Made by a program: the position numbers and the translations under genes. A DNA stretch of 64,000 nt from Odoribacter sp. Lineage in GTDB: Bacteria > Bacteroidota > Bacteroidia > Bacteroidales > Marinifilaceae. Below, one piece after another: positions 26,779 to 36,115 of the stretch. Below the pieces are notes generated by a model. The model did not search any database, was not told where the DNA came from, and was given only the letters and a program-made list of their open reading frames with translations. The stretch lies in the NCBI GenBank assembly GCA_020024465.1, contig JAHHTT010000001.1, forward strand, positions 62,001-126,000, given 5' to 3'. Within the stretch, counting starts at the first letter, position 1; the number at the start of each line of letters is the position of its first letter.

Positions 26779-27759
26779 CTAAAAACCTATAATTTTTCTT
26801 ACTTCACGAATCGTTTTTTCTGCACTTTCACGGGCCTTCTCTGCTCCTTCGTGAGCCACCTTATCCATATATTCGATATTTGCTGAAAAATCTAATATCC
26901 TTTCTCGGATTGGCGAAGTGAAATTAATAATATCTTCTGCCAGCTGTTTTTTCAAATCTCCATAGCGTACTTGGCAAGTATTGTATTTTTCATTAAAATA
27001 ATCATACGTATCAGTAGAAGAAACAATTTTCAACATAGCAAACAAATTGGCTATTGCTTCGGGTTTTTCGCTATTAGGCTCTACGGGACCACTATCAGTA
27101 ACAGCTTTCATCACTTTTTTACGAATCGTTACCGCATCATCAATCAAATAAATAGCGTTACCTTCTGATTTACCCATTTTACCGGTCCCGTCTAATCCCG
27201 GCACTTTAATAGCATCTCCTCCAAAAGAATAAGATTGTGGTTCCGGGAAAAAATCTACGCCATATATCATATTAAAACGACGTGCAAATTTACGAGCCAT
27301 TTCCATATTCTGCTCCTGATCCTTTCCGACAGGCACTTTATCTGCCCTATGAATCAAAATATCTGCCGCCATCAATGTCGGATAAGTCAACAAACCCGCA
27401 TTTACATTTTCCGGCTGTTTACGAGCTTTTTCCTTGAATGAAGTCACCCTCTGCAATTCTCCCAGATAAGCATTCATATTCAGATACAGATACAATTCCA
27501 AAATTTCCTTTATATCGCTCTGCATATAAATGGCCGATTTAAAAGGATCGATACCACAGGCAAGATATTCAGCAAGAATTTTCCGCACATTCACCTTCAC
27601 ATCTCCCGGATGCGGGTGCGTCGTTAAAGAATGCCAGTCAGCAATAAAGAAAAAACAATTATATTCATCCTGTAATCGCAGAAAATTTTTTACTGCTCCA
27701 AAATAATTACCTAAATGTAAATTCCCCGTTGGTCTGATACCGCTAACTACAATCTCCAT
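26779..27759 (-). CDS. trpS: tryptophanyl-tRNA synthetase
   Basis: A 326 aa class I aminoacyl-tRNA synthetase. The HIGH equivalent is GNLHLGNYFG at about residues 14-23, and the KMSKS loop reads GTGKMGKSEGN. Length and motifs are normal for bacterial TrpRS. It leads the five-gene unit trpS-ruvA-MBL-mtnN-luxS; a minus-strand -7 box TATATTTG lies at 27795-27802, 35 bases before the ATG. No T-box or trp leader is visible in the short 5' region. Confidence 0.97.
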   Translation of the reverse strand: MEIVVSGIRPTGNLHLGNYFGAVKNFLRLQDEYNCFFFIADWHSLTTHPHPGDVKVNVRKILAEYLACGIDPFKSAIYMQSDIKEILELYLYLNMNAYLGELQRVTSFKEKARKQPENVNAGLLTYPTLMAADILIHRADKVPVGKDQEQNMEMARKFARRFNMIYGVDFFPEPQSYSFGGDAIKVPGLDGTGKMGKSEGNAIYLIDDAVTIRKKVMKAVTDSGPVEPNSEKPEAIANLFAMLKIVSSTDTYDYFNEKYNTCQVRYGDLKKQLAEDIINFTSPIRERILDFSANIEYMDKVAHEGAEKARESAEKTIREVRKIIGF

Positions 27760-27794
27760 TTCAAAAATTCATTAATAAATATTAGTTTAAATTG

Positions 27795-27802
27795 CAAATA
27801 TA
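27795..27802 (-). promoter_or_regulatory. -7 box of the trpS operon
   Basis: Minus-strand TATATTTG, a perfect TAnnTTTG match, 35 bases before the trpS ATG. Confidence 0.5.
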
Positions 27803-27901
27803 CTCTTTTATTCCATTTCTTAATCTCTTATATCAATTAAATAAATAAATCAAGAGGCTAATTTTTCACAAAAAAACATCACTTTGATTGACTTTTTTTT
27901 A

Positions 27902-27909
27902 TACATTTG
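27902..27909 (+). promoter_or_regulatory. -7 box of the second PUR gene
   Basis: TACATTTGGC at 27902-27911 is the same ten bases found at the promoter of the other PUR copy (minus strand near 23989), suggesting conserved control of the paralogues. Confidence 0.5.
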
Positions 27910-27969
27910 GCGCAAGATATATCAAAATTTATCAATTAAATTACACTAACTAATTTTAATCAAGCTGAC

Positions 27970-28287
27970 ATGGAAGAATACGAAAAAAAAGATGACATGG
28001 AGAACAATCGCGAAGAAATCTACACCAAAGCGGTGAGAGCAGGGAAAAGAACCTATTTTTTCGATGTAAAAGCAACCCGAAACAATGATTATTATCTGAC
28101 CATAACAGAAAGTAAAAAAACATTTGATAATGATGGTTCTCAAAATTTTGAAAAACATAAAATCTTCTTGTACAAAGAAGATTTCGAAAAATTCACAGAA
28201 GGGCTAGAAGATGTTGTCTCCTACATCAAGCAAGCTTTTAAAGACAGTGGACGAGAATGCAAAGAAATGCGTTCCAAAGATTATTAA
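27970..28287 (+). CDS. PUR-alpha/beta-like DUF3276 nucleic-acid-binding protein, copy 2
   Basis: 105 aa. Over the central 65 residues it differs from copy 1 at only about ten positions; both have AGKRTYFFDVKATRNNDYYL. The ends diverge: this copy begins MEEYEKKDDMENN and ends DSGRECKEMRSKDY, longer and more basic. Role as for the PUR family: single-stranded DNA or RNA binding, probably regulatory. Opposite orientation and 4 kb apart rule out simple tandem duplication without inversion. A terminator follows at 28302. Confidence 0.85.
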   Translation: MEEYEKKDDMENNREEIYTKAVRAGKRTYFFDVKATRNNDYYLTITESKKTFDNDGSQNFEKHKIFLYKEDFEKFTEGLEDVVSYIKQAFKDSGRECKEMRSKDY

Positions 28288-28301
28288 TTCATAATGAATG
28301 A

Positions 28302-28329
28302 GAGTGTGTTTTCATTTTGATACACACTC
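28302..28329 (+). terminator. terminator after PUR copy 2
   Basis: GAGTGTGT pairs with ACACACTC around a 12-base loop, followed by ATTTCTTTATTTTT. Confidence 0.65.
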
Positions 28330-28335
28330 ATTTCT

Positions 28336-29055
28336 TTATTTTTCTCCAATAATATCCCGAATCACAACAGATGTCATGAAACAGCCGAATGCAGAAGGCA
28401 TATAAGAAATCGTTCCCACATTAGATTTCTTATTTTGACTTTCAGTCAATACAATAGCATCCGGATCTGTAATTTCAGAAGAAAACACGACCTTTATACC
28501 TCTATATACTCCTAATTTGTGCAATCTCTTCCTTAACATTCGAGCCAAATTGCAATTATAACTTTTGGATATATCCGCAACTGAAATTTTAGAAGGATCT
28601 AATTTTCCTCCAGATCCCATAGAACTAACAATAGGTAAGCCTAACTGCAGACTATGGTATAGTAAAAATATTTTAGGTGCCAAAGTATCTATTGCATCAA
28701 CAACATAATCATATTTTGACATCTTAAGCACTTTTATCATTCCCTCATCTCGGATAAAATCATTAATCACATGCAATTTAATCTCCGGATTTATGTTGAG
28801 AAGCCTCTCCTCCATCACCACTGCTTTAGGTCGTCCCAAATTGCAATCCAAAGCCAATAACTGCCTGTTTTTATTAGTCAATTCCACAATATCCCCATCA
28901 ATAATGGTCATTTCACCGATTCCTGCACGACATAATTGCTCGGCTACATAAGCTCCAACTCCACCCAAACCGACTACCAGTACATGCGCACTTTTCAGTT
29001 TTTCCAAACGCTCGCTTCCCAATAATAATTCTGATCTACTCAACCATTTTGTCAT
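28336..29055 (-). CDS. tcdA: TcdA-like tRNA threonylcarbamoyladenosine dehydratase (ThiF/E1-like)
   Basis: A 239 aa ATP-dependent enzyme that cyclises t6A37 of tRNA to ct6A. The Rossmann nucleotide motif is VVGLGGVGAYVAEQLCRAGIG. Further E1-like signatures are IDGDIVELTNKNRQLLALD and the DAIDTLAPKIFLL segment. The C-terminal YMPSAFGCFMTSVVIRDIIG is typical of TcdA/YgdL. A ThiF or MoeB role is less likely because no sulfur-carrier gene is nearby. The TatD-like gene lies 33 bases upstream on the same strand. Confidence 0.88.
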   Translation of the reverse strand: MTKWLSRSELLLGSERLEKLKSAHVLVVGLGGVGAYVAEQLCRAGIGEMTIIDGDIVELTNKNRQLLALDCNLGRPKAVVMEERLLNINPEIKLHVINDFIRDEGMIKVLKMSKYDYVVDAIDTLAPKIFLLYHSLQLGLPIVSSMGSGGKLDPSKISVADISKSYNCNLARMLRKRLHKLGVYRGIKVVFSSEITDPDAIVLTESQNKKSNVGTISYMPSAFGCFMTSVVIRDIIGEK

Positions 29056-29088
29056 AATCTTTATTTATTGAATTTAAATGTATACAAA

Positions 29089-29739
29089 TCATTTTTGAAA
29101 CAGACATCTGTAATTCTTTTGAATCAAATCTTGCATTTCTTCCAGATTTATTCCCAAACGCTGCGCAGCCTTATCATATATTTCATCAATCCCCCACTCC
29201 GAATTATCTGTTTCCAAAAACAGACATTCCCGAGGGATCTCCGGCAATAATTGCCAGGCATGAGACGCCTCATTCATCACTTGATGCCCAATAGACAAAT
29301 TTATTCCATGACGCAACAAATCCAACATGACTTCTCGACGATTATTAAATCCATGTACTATCCACTTATGAGGACCTCCCAAACGCTTTGCTTCCGCTAC
29401 TATCTCTGAAAAAGTTCTTACCCCATGAATGATTAAAGGCAAATCAAATTCTACTGCTAAAAGCGCCTGTCGCCTAAACAAGTTTTGCTGCCATTCCATT
29501 GGTATTGAAACATTTCTATCCAATCCCGCTTCTCCTATGGCAACAATCTCATTTTTATCAGCAAGCCGCCGAATATCCTCCAAGCGCCTTTCGACACCAT
29601 CATCAATAAACATCGGATGAATTCCTGCTGAATATAATATCATTTTTCCTTGCGAAATCACCGGATTACCTAAACAAAGATCAACAATATTCAATCCTTT
29701 ACCTGGTCTATGTGTATGTATATTAATCCATTCCCCCAT
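29089..29739 (-). CDS. TatD-family metal-dependent hydrolase
   Basis: 216 aa, short compared with TatD (about 260). The metal motif HTH occurs in WINIHTHRPGKG. VAIGEAGLDRN holds the conserved glutamate; PLIIHGVRTFSE the next histidine, and LFLETDNSEW the catalytic aspartate. Such Bacteroidetes short forms are probable nucleases or amidohydrolases. It is upstream of tcdA and downstream of a strong hairpin. Confidence 0.83.
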   Translation of the reverse strand: MGEWINIHTHRPGKGLNIVDLCLGNPVISQGKMILYSAGIHPMFIDDGVERRLEDIRRLADKNEIVAIGEAGLDRNVSIPMEWQQNLFRRQALLAVEFDLPLIIHGVRTFSEIVAEAKRLGGPHKWIVHGFNNRREVMLDLLRHGINLSIGHQVMNEASHAWQLLPEIPRECLFLETDNSEWGIDEIYDKAAQRLGINLEEMQDLIQKNYRCLFQK

Positions 29740-29782
29740 AAGACAAATGTAAGAAAATTTCCCTCAAGTATATCTCAAAAAA

Positions 29783-29820
29783 TGCACCCCAAAAGTTTTT
29801 TTTCTAACTTTTGGGGTGCA
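29783..29820. terminator. strong bidirectional-looking terminator
   Basis: A perfect 15-bp stem (TGCACCCCAAAAGTT and complement) with an 8-base loop, 39 bases beyond the stop of the CyuA-like gene. It ends that transcript before the TatD gene. Confidence 0.8.
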
Positions 29821-29858
29821 GATTAATTACGACACAGATTTTATTATCATCTAAAGTT

Positions 29859-31142
29859 TTACTCCTTATGACACATAATATCCAAAATCGTTCTATCAGT
29901 CTGCTCCATTCCGACAGAACCGACAATACCCACATTACGAATCGTTTTTTCGATGTTTTCCTCAACGATTCCATCATTACGGGTCTTGATTCCTTTTATT
30001 GACAATAATGTAGCCTGCACAGCTGCCGATGTACCGGAATATACTTTCAAGGCACAACCTTGTTTAGCACCATCGCACATCATTCCGGTAAGATTGGAAC
30101 ACATAGTCTTAATTGTATTGACCACTTGCTCATATGTACCACCCATCAAATAAGTAATAGCAGATGCAGCGCCTGTTGCAGCAATTGTAATGCCGCATAA
30201 AGCTGACAAATGTCCCATATAATAATGAATATGTGCTGCAACCAAATTACTCATAGCCAAAGCTCGAACCAACTGTTCCCGAGAACAACCGAAACGTTCT
30301 GCTGCAACAACAACAGGCAAATACACTGTAATACCCTGATTACCGCTACCAGAATTGGTCATAACCGGTTTTTCGCATCCATCCATACGTGCATCTGAAG
30401 CAGCTGTCGCACGAATAAGCACATTATTTAAAAAGTCGTTATCCAAAACACCCTTTTCAATATTTTCTTTTAATGTACGTCCAATCTGCAAACCATATTC
30501 GCCTTTCAACCCTTCATCTGATATTGCCTTGTTCATTTCAGCCCCTTCTAATAAAAAGACAATTTTCTCAACATCGATATTATGCACAAAATCCCAAATA
30601 CGGGCTAAACTCAACTCTGCTCGTTCATTCTTTTCAGCAGAAACCGAGGCATTATCTTTACTATAAATGGTTTCACCATTTTTTTCGACAGATACAATAT
30701 TTGTATGCCCGTGCACAATAACCGTTTTCACGGTATCATTGCCCTTATAACATATTGCTTCGGCATACAATTTATCTGAAGCATTTTCCTTCAAGGATAT
30801 TTTAACGGCATTACGCTCAAGCATCAATTTAGCAACTTGAAGATTATCACCTACAGACACTTCTTTCAACACTTCCAGACCATACTCGGTTTTTCCACAC
30901 ACAGCCCCTAATGCTGCAGCTATCGGCAATCCCACCATTCCAGTTCCAGGAATCCCCACTCCCATCCCATTTTTATAAATATTACCACTTACATACACTT
31001 CAATTTTTTCGGGAACACCACCTAATTCCTCCTTACAGCGTGCACATGCCAATGCACATGCAACCGGCTCTGTACAGCCTAAAGCAGGAATAGCTTCCAT
31101 CTTCAATATCTCAATAATTTGTTGATCTGTTGCCTGACACAT
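29859..31142 (-). CDS. L-cysteine desulfidase / UPF0597 family protein
   Basis: 427 aa with the serine-dehydratase alpha-like fold of the CyuA/YhaM family. The opening EAIPALGCTEPVACALACA carries the first conserved cysteine. GSGNQGITVYLPVV and the C-terminal MMCDGAKQGCALKVYSGT hold the remaining cysteines, likely [4Fe-4S] ligands. Characterised members degrade cysteine to pyruvate, ammonia and sulfide; this is probable, not proven, here. The ATG at 31142 (MCQATDQQ) matches the family start better than 31211. Confidence 0.85.
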   Translation of the reverse strand: MCQATDQQIIEILKMEAIPALGCTEPVACALACARCKEELGGVPEKIEVYVSGNIYKNGMGVGIPGTGMVGLPIAAALGAVCGKTEYGLEVLKEVSVGDNLQVAKLMLERNAVKISLKENASDKLYAEAICYKGNDTVKTVIVHGHTNIVSVEKNGETIYSKDNASVSAEKNERAELSLARIWDFVHNIDVEKIVFLLEGAEMNKAISDEGLKGEYGLQIGRTLKENIEKGVLDNDFLNNVLIRATAASDARMDGCEKPVMTNSGSGNQGITVYLPVVVAAERFGCSREQLVRALAMSNLVAAHIHYYMGHLSALCGITIAATGAASAITYLMGGTYEQVVNTIKTMCSNLTGMMCDGAKQGCALKVYSGTSAAVQATLLSIKGIKTRNDGIVEENIEKTIRNVGIVGSVGMEQTDRTILDIMCHKE

Positions 31143-31324
31143 AATGATTTTATTTTTGATTGATGAAGCAAATTTATAGCTTTTTGCAATACCTCTCCAT
31201 CTGACTCCCATGATTAACGCTTTTTTAACTTGTCATACCTTTCAACCATTACAAGACACGCTTTTAAGGGCTGATATTTTGCCTTTAGCAATTTATTTTT
31301 TACCTTCGCACAAATTTATAAGAT

Positions 31325-31870
31325 ATGCATAAATTAGTTCTATTGCTGTTTTTATTACCATTGAGAGTTTTTTCCCAAACCAATGACTCTCTTACCGTGA
31401 ATATACCTACTATAGATAGTGTCATTGTTGTTCCAGAATACGATTTATTACAAGAACTCAGTCAATTCCAAGAAAATGGAGGAACAGTGGAATTGCATGC
31501 ATCTGAAAAAATTCAAGATATGTTGAAATGGCATATTCGGCAAAACAAACAGAGCCGCTCATTTACAGGCTATCGTATTCAACTCTATTCTGTCAATTCA
31601 TATGGATGCGACATAAACAAACTTAAAGAATTTCGAGATAAATTTGAACAAGATTTTTTGGACATTCCGGCTTATTTAAAATATTTTGATCCCGATTTTA
31701 AAATCCGTGCCGGAAACTTTCATTCGCGTTTGGAAAGCATCCCTGCTCTCTATCGTATCCGTAAACTACATCCTTCCAGTTATCCGGTAAAGACAGAAAT
31801 CACACTTGAAGATTTAAAACGCATCCCCATGCAGGATATTCCCAAAGAAGAAATTCCAACGATAGAATAA
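31325..31870 (+). CDS. SPOR-domain-type secreted protein
   Basis: 181 aa. Signal peptide at residues 1-18 (LVLLLFLLPLRVFSQ). The region from about 80 to 150 resembles SPOR domains: GYRIQLYSVNSYG at the front and YFDPDFKIRAGNFHSRLES later. SPOR domains bind denuded septal peptidoglycan glycan strands. A role in cell division or wall remodelling is therefore inferred. It converges on the GSCFA gene with only 3 bases between stops. Confidence 0.75.
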   Translation: MHKLVLLLFLLPLRVFSQTNDSLTVNIPTIDSVIVVPEYDLLQELSQFQENGGTVELHASEKIQDMLKWHIRQNKQSRSFTGYRIQLYSVNSYGCDINKLKEFRDKFEQDFLDIPAYLKYFDPDFKIRAGNFHSRLESIPALYRIRKLHPSSYPVKTEITLEDLKRIPMQDIPKEEIPTIE

Positions 31871-31873
31871 ATA

Positions 31874-32812
31874 TTATTTTCGAATATCTTTCAACAAAAT
31901 ATCCAAGTCATGTTTTGCTTGATTACGTGATTTCAAGGTCTCTTCACTATTGGGATTCAATGGACGATGAGCAAGTATCTTGTTTATTTTATCCACTTTA
32001 CGCATCAATAAAATCGTTTCTGGTTCAAAGTATAAATCACGAAACTTTTCCCAAATATAAGCAACACCTTGAGGTGAAATATGCAACATATCTTCTGAAT
32101 AAAAGCGATAATCCCGTAATTCATCCATCACAATTTCATAAGACGGGAAATACGATACAAAATCAAAATGTTGCATTAACTCATCTATAGCAAGATGTAA
32201 TACAGACTTACTCAATTGATTTCCATGAGCTCCGTCCTTCCAATGTCGAATAGGACTTACTGTAAACAAAATTTTAATTTCAGGATACTGACCATGCAAA
32301 TATTCCAAAAGTTTCATATACCGTTTTACAATAGTTTCAACTTTCAAACGAAAACGCCGAAAAGCCGTCGCAGGAAATTTATGACAATTAGACACAATAA
32401 CTCCTGTCTCCAAATATTCGAACACCCATGCCGTTCCCCACGTTACCACCAATAAATCTGTATTTTTCAGATATTCAGCAGATGCAGCAATACGCGCATT
32501 GATTCCAGCAAGACAATCTTCTACATTAGAGGAAGAAAAATGACCATGATGGGTAAAACTGCCCCATAATCCATTATGATACCACAAATCATCCTTGTTA
32601 AAAAGTTTTCGCTTCAATAACAACTCCAATGTATTTGCGACTGATTCTGGATTGTACACGACTCCACAAGGATTAACATCTACATTGAAATGAAAATATT
32701 CCAATCTGGATCCAATATTTTCAACAAAACAAGAGCCTAACATCATGATATGCGAACAATAACTCAAAAGAGATTTCGGCGGATCAATATGCACAACTGT
32801 CTGTAATTCCAT
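31874..32812 (-). CDS. GSCFA-domain protein (SGNH-hydrolase-like)
   Basis: 312 aa. The name-giving motif is LGSCFVENIGSRL near residue 30; VNPCGVVYNP and HHGHFSS follow. LLVVTWGTAWVFE and LFTVSPIRHWKDGAHGNQLSKS are the other conserved blocks. GSCFA proteins are bacterial relatives of PC-esterase/SGNH enzymes, probably acting on polysaccharide esters; the substrate is unknown. The ATG at 32812 (MELQTVV) is preferred over one five codons earlier. Confidence 0.85.
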   Translation of the reverse strand: MELQTVVHIDPPKSLLSYCSHIMMLGSCFVENIGSRLEYFHFNVDVNPCGVVYNPESVANTLELLLKRKLFNKDDLWYHNGLWGSFTHHGHFSSSNVEDCLAGINARIAASAEYLKNTDLLVVTWGTAWVFEYLETGVIVSNCHKFPATAFRRFRLKVETIVKRYMKLLEYLHGQYPEIKILFTVSPIRHWKDGAHGNQLSKSVLHLAIDELMQHFDFVSYFPSYEIVMDELRDYRFYSEDMLHISPQGVAYIWEKFRDLYFEPETILLMRKVDKINKILAHRPLNPNSEETLKSRNQAKHDLDILLKDIRK

Positions 32813-32905
32813 GCGACAAATATACATCTAAAACCATACAAAGCCTCTATATTCTACCACAATCTTTATCATCAGCATTTAAATTCTACATCTCATATTT
32901 TTATA

Positions 32906-32913
32906 TATATTTG
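32906..32913 (+). promoter_or_regulatory. -7 box of mntP
   Basis: TATATTTG, 19 bases before the mntP ATG. The implied leader is too short for a yybP-ykoY manganese riboswitch. Confidence 0.45.
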
Positions 32914-32931
32914 CAGAATCAATTATGTGTT

Positions 32932-33489
32932 ATGAACTTTATTACTACTTTCCTTATTGCCATCGGATTATCTATGGATTGCTTTGCAGTCTGTCTCAGT
33001 GGAGGGATATGCATGCGCTCATTTTGCTGGTACAAATCAATAAAAGCTGCTATTGTCCTAGGAGGATTTCATGGAGGGATGACTTGCTTGGGATGGCTAC
33101 TTGGAAGCCGTTTCAATGCGTATATTACAAATTTTGATCATTGGATAGCTTTTTTACTTCTCGGATATTTAGGAAGTAAAATGATATATGAATCATTTCA
33201 AAAAAAAGAAACTTTAGCTATCTCTTTTTCATTCAAAATACTATTACTTTTAAGTATAGCAACTAGCATTGATGCCTTGGCTGTCGGCATAAGTATGGCA
33301 TTTTTACAAACAGATATCTGGTATTCTGCAGGAATCATTACTATGACCACTTTTCTAGTGTCATTTTGCGGAATAGTTTGCGGCTTTCGCTTTAGACAAA
33401 TCAAAGCTATAAAAGTAGAACTCTTTGGTGGTCTAGTATTAGTTGTAATCGGTATCAAAATTTTGGTAGAACACACTCTATTATGTTAA
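32932..33489 (+). CDS. mntP: manganese efflux pump MntP
   Basis: A 185 aa membrane protein with six predicted helices. It shows the two inverted DUF204 repeats: IAIGLSMDCFAVCLSGG in the first and IATSIDALAVGISMAFL in the second, each with the acidic residue needed for Mn2+. FHGGMTCLGWLLG follows the first. It exports Mn2+ to avoid toxicity. The ATG at 32932 (MNFITTFL) is chosen over 32911. No manganese riboswitch is seen. Confidence 0.9.
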   Translation: MNFITTFLIAIGLSMDCFAVCLSGGICMRSFCWYKSIKAAIVLGGFHGGMTCLGWLLGSRFNAYITNFDHWIAFLLLGYLGSKMIYESFQKKETLAISFSFKILLLLSIATSIDALAVGISMAFLQTDIWYSAGIITMTTFLVSFCGIVCGFRFRQIKAIKVELFGGLVLVVIGIKILVEHTLLC

Positions 33490-33584
33490 ATTCAATTATA
33501 ACTATTTAGCCTTATTTAGACTACAACAAATACCTTTCTTGCGTAAATTTACACAAGTAAACTAATATAATAGATAAATTAAAT

Positions 33585-34490
33585 ATGGCTTATATTGATT
33601 ACTATGGAATCTTAGGTGTCAGTAAAACAGCGACTCAAGATGAAATTAAAAAAGCATTTAAAAAATTAGCCCGCAAATATCATCCGGACCTTAATCCCGA
33701 TATCCCAACTGCGAAACAAAAATTTCAGGAAATAAACGAAGCTAATGAAGTTCTTGGAAATCCTGAAAAACGCAAAAAATATGATGCTTATGGAGAAAAT
33801 TGGAAACATGCTGAGGAATTTGAAGCACAAAAACAACGTCAACAACAACAAAACAGCACATTCTGGTCGAGTGACAACAACAATTTCAGCGGTAGTTTCA
33901 CAAGTGAACATAGTGATTTTTCTGACTTTTTTGAAGAATTATTTGGCAAAGGCAGCAAACATTCGAGCCAAACAAGCGGGCTATTCAAAGGACAAGATTA
34001 CAACGCGGAACTACACCTTAATCTGCGTGATGCTGCAGAAACACATAAACAAATATTGGATGTTAATGGTAAAAAAATCAGAATCACCGTACCGGCAGGC
34101 ATTGCCGATGGCCAAACCATCAAACTGAACGGACAAGGAGGTCCTGGTTTAAACGGAGGACCATCCGGTGATTTATACATCACATTCGTTATTGCAGAAG
34201 ATCCCGTATATAAACGATATGGGGACAATCTCTACATGAATGTTCCTATCGATTTATATACAGCAATCTTAGGTGGTGAAATTATCATAGACACACTAAA
34301 AGGAAAAATCAAGCTAAAGATAAAACCTGAAACTCAAAACGGAACAAAAGTTCGTCTGAAATATAAAGGATTTCCTGTATACAAAGAAGAAGAAAAATTC
34401 GGAGATTTACTGATAACTTTTAATGTGACTCTTCCCACGAACTTAACAAACAAACAAAAAGAATTGTTCAAAGAATTACAAAACTCTTAA
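33585..34490 (+). CDS. cbpA: CbpA-type DnaJ-family co-chaperone
   Basis: 301 aa. The J domain spans residues 4-70 with the HPD tripeptide in [10 protein letters not shown] glycine/phenylalanine- and serine-rich linker follows. There is no zinc-finger region, which separates it from DnaJ. Two C-terminal beta-domains include [20 protein letters not shown] and [16 protein letters not shown]. It stimulates DnaK ATPase. The adjacent cbpM-like gene, 18 bases later, supports the CbpA assignment. Confidence 0.9.
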   Translation: MAYIDYYGILGVSKTATQDEIKKAFKKLARKYHPDLNPDIPTAKQKFQEINEANEVLGNPEKRKKYDAYGENWKHAEEFEAQKQRQQQQNSTFWSSDNNNFSGSFTSEHSDFSDFFEELFGKGSKHSSQTSGLFKGQDYNAELHLNLRDAAETHKQILDVNGKKIRITVPAGIADGQTIKLNGQGGPGLNGGPSGDLYITFVIAEDPVYKRYGDNLYMNVPIDLYTAILGGEIIIDTLKGKIKLKIKPETQNGTKVRLKYKGFPVYKEEEKFGDLLITFNVTLPTNLTNKQKELFKELQNS

Positions 34491-34508
34491 TTTTTAAACC
34501 TAATAACA

Positions 34509-34829
34509 ATGGAAAGCGATTTAATTATCATACAAGAATACTGTGAAAAAAGTCACATAGAGTCGGATTTCCTGCTTGCATTGGAAGAAGGAGGCTTGAT
34601 TGAAATTCAAAGGATAGATGGCGAACAATACTTATTAGCATCCCAACTACACGAATTGGAAAAATACTGCCATTTTTATTACGACCTCTCTATTAACATC
34701 GAAGGCATTGATGTTATACATAATCTACTGCAAAAAATCGAAGTATTACAAAAAGAGGTAGCACAACTACATAAACATCTACATACTTTTCACAATTATG
34801 AAAAGCTATTCCCATTAGAAGATTTATAA
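34509..34829 (+). CDS. cbpM: CbpM-like chaperone modulator
   Basis: 106 aa, MerR-HTH-like fold plus coiled coil. In enterobacteria CbpM binds the J domain of CbpA and blocks its action. The sequence has the expected layout: an N-terminal EEYCEKS-type helix region (IIQEYCEKSHIESDFLLALE), a short wing, a DLSINIEGIDVIHNLL segment and a C-terminal heptad-like helix (KIEVLQKEVAQLHKHL). Coupling with cbpA in one operon is the strongest evidence. Confidence 0.8.
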   Translation: MESDLIIIQEYCEKSHIESDFLLALEEGGLIEIQRIDGEQYLLASQLHELEKYCHFYYDLSINIEGIDVIHNLLQKIEVLQKEVAQLHKHLHTFHNYEKLFPLEDL

Positions 34830-35011
34830 CACCGTAACTAATTGTCTCTTGGTATGTACAAACTGACACCCTATAGGCAATCAGTTATTTCTATCCACTA
34901 AAATAATTATGCCTCCATCTTTATTATTTTTTATACAACACCTCGAATCTTACGAAAATTTTTTACTTTTGCAAAATGAGATAAATAATAAAAACATAAA
35001 TACATATAGTT

Positions 35012-36097
35012 GTGGAGTTAAAAGAAATTGCATCACATTTTGCATTAACAAATGAAATCAGTGAAATTGAATCCCTGGGCACAGGACTTATCAATGATAC
35101 TTATCGAATCAAAACCGTAGCACCAGATGCTCCGGATTATGTTTTACAGCGCATCAACCAAAATATATTCAAAGATGTTGCTCTTATGCAAAACAATATA
35201 CAACGAATTACAAACCATATCCGTCATAAACTGCAGGAAAGAAACGAAAACGATTTAGAACGTAAAACTCTCACGATCATTCCGACAAAAAACGGGAAAT
35301 CCTATTACTATGACGGAGAAAATTATTGGCGCGTAACTATCTTTATTAAGGATTCAAAGACCTATGAACAAATAACTCCGGAATTTGCTCACTTAACCGG
35401 TATTGCTTTTGGAGAATTCCAATATTTTCTAAGTGATCTATCCGGCGAACCGTTAGGAGCCACTATTCCGGATTTTCACAATATGCCATTCAGAATTCAA
35501 CAATTAAAGGAAGCAATCCAAAACAATGCCGTCAACAGATTAGCAAAAGTACAGTCCATCGTTAATGAATTGCTTTCCCGTGAAGAAGAAATGTGCCTGG
35601 CAGAAAGACTTTACAAAGAAGGTAAATTACCCAAACGTATAGCCCACTGCGATACCAAAGTTAATAATATGCTATTTGATAAGGACGGGAATTTCCTCTG
35701 TGTCATAGACCTTGACACCACGATGCCGGGCTTCGTATTGTCCGACTTCGGAGATTTCATACGCACAGCAGGCAATACCGGCGAAGAAGATGACAAAAAC
35801 CTAAATAATATCAGTGTCAATATGGATATATTCAAAGAATTTGCCCGAGGCTATATCCAATCTGCAAAAGCATTCCTGACTCCTATAGAGATCAGTCTGC
35901 TTCCTTTTAGCGGACAAATGATGACTTATATGCAAACCATTCGTTTTCTGGCAGACTACATCAATGGAGACACATACTACAAAATCAAATATCCGGAACA
36001 TAACTATCAGCGTACTCTGGCACAATTAACATTGTTACACAGCATTGACGCTCATTTAGAAGAAATGAATCAATGGATTGATTCGCTATTAAAATAA
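35012..36097 (+). CDS. aminoglycoside-phosphotransferase-fold sugar kinase, N-acetylhexosamine 1-kinase-like
   Basis: 361 aa kinase with the APH fold. Catalytic loop HCDTKVNNMLFD (Brenner motif) and the metal motif CVIDLDTTMPG are clear; the N-lobe has GTGLINDTYRI and YVLQRIN. This group includes NahK, which phosphorylates GalNAc and GlcNAc at C1. The start is GTG at 35012. The next gene, 18 bases away, is a GH109 alpha-N-acetylgalactosaminidase, which supports a GalNAc kinase role; aminoglycoside resistance is unlikely. Confidence 0.8.
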   Translation: MELKEIASHFALTNEISEIESLGTGLINDTYRIKTVAPDAPDYVLQRINQNIFKDVALMQNNIQRITNHIRHKLQERNENDLERKTLTIIPTKNGKSYYYDGENYWRVTIFIKDSKTYEQITPEFAHLTGIAFGEFQYFLSDLSGEPLGATIPDFHNMPFRIQQLKEAIQNNAVNRLAKVQSIVNELLSREEEMCLAERLYKEGKLPKRIAHCDTKVNNMLFDKDGNFLCVIDLDTTMPGFVLSDFGDFIRTAGNTGEEDDKNLNNISVNMDIFKEFARGYIQSAKAFLTPIEISLLPFSGQMMTYMQTIRFLADYINGDTYYKIKYPEHNYQRTLAQLTLLHSIDAHLEEMNQWIDSLLK

Positions 36098-36115
36098 TAC
36101 TTTAATTTAAAATAC

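Noticed and set aside
32828..32931. yybP-ykoY manganese riboswitch before mntP
   Set aside because: A -7 box lies only 19 bases before the start, leaving no room for the riboswitch.
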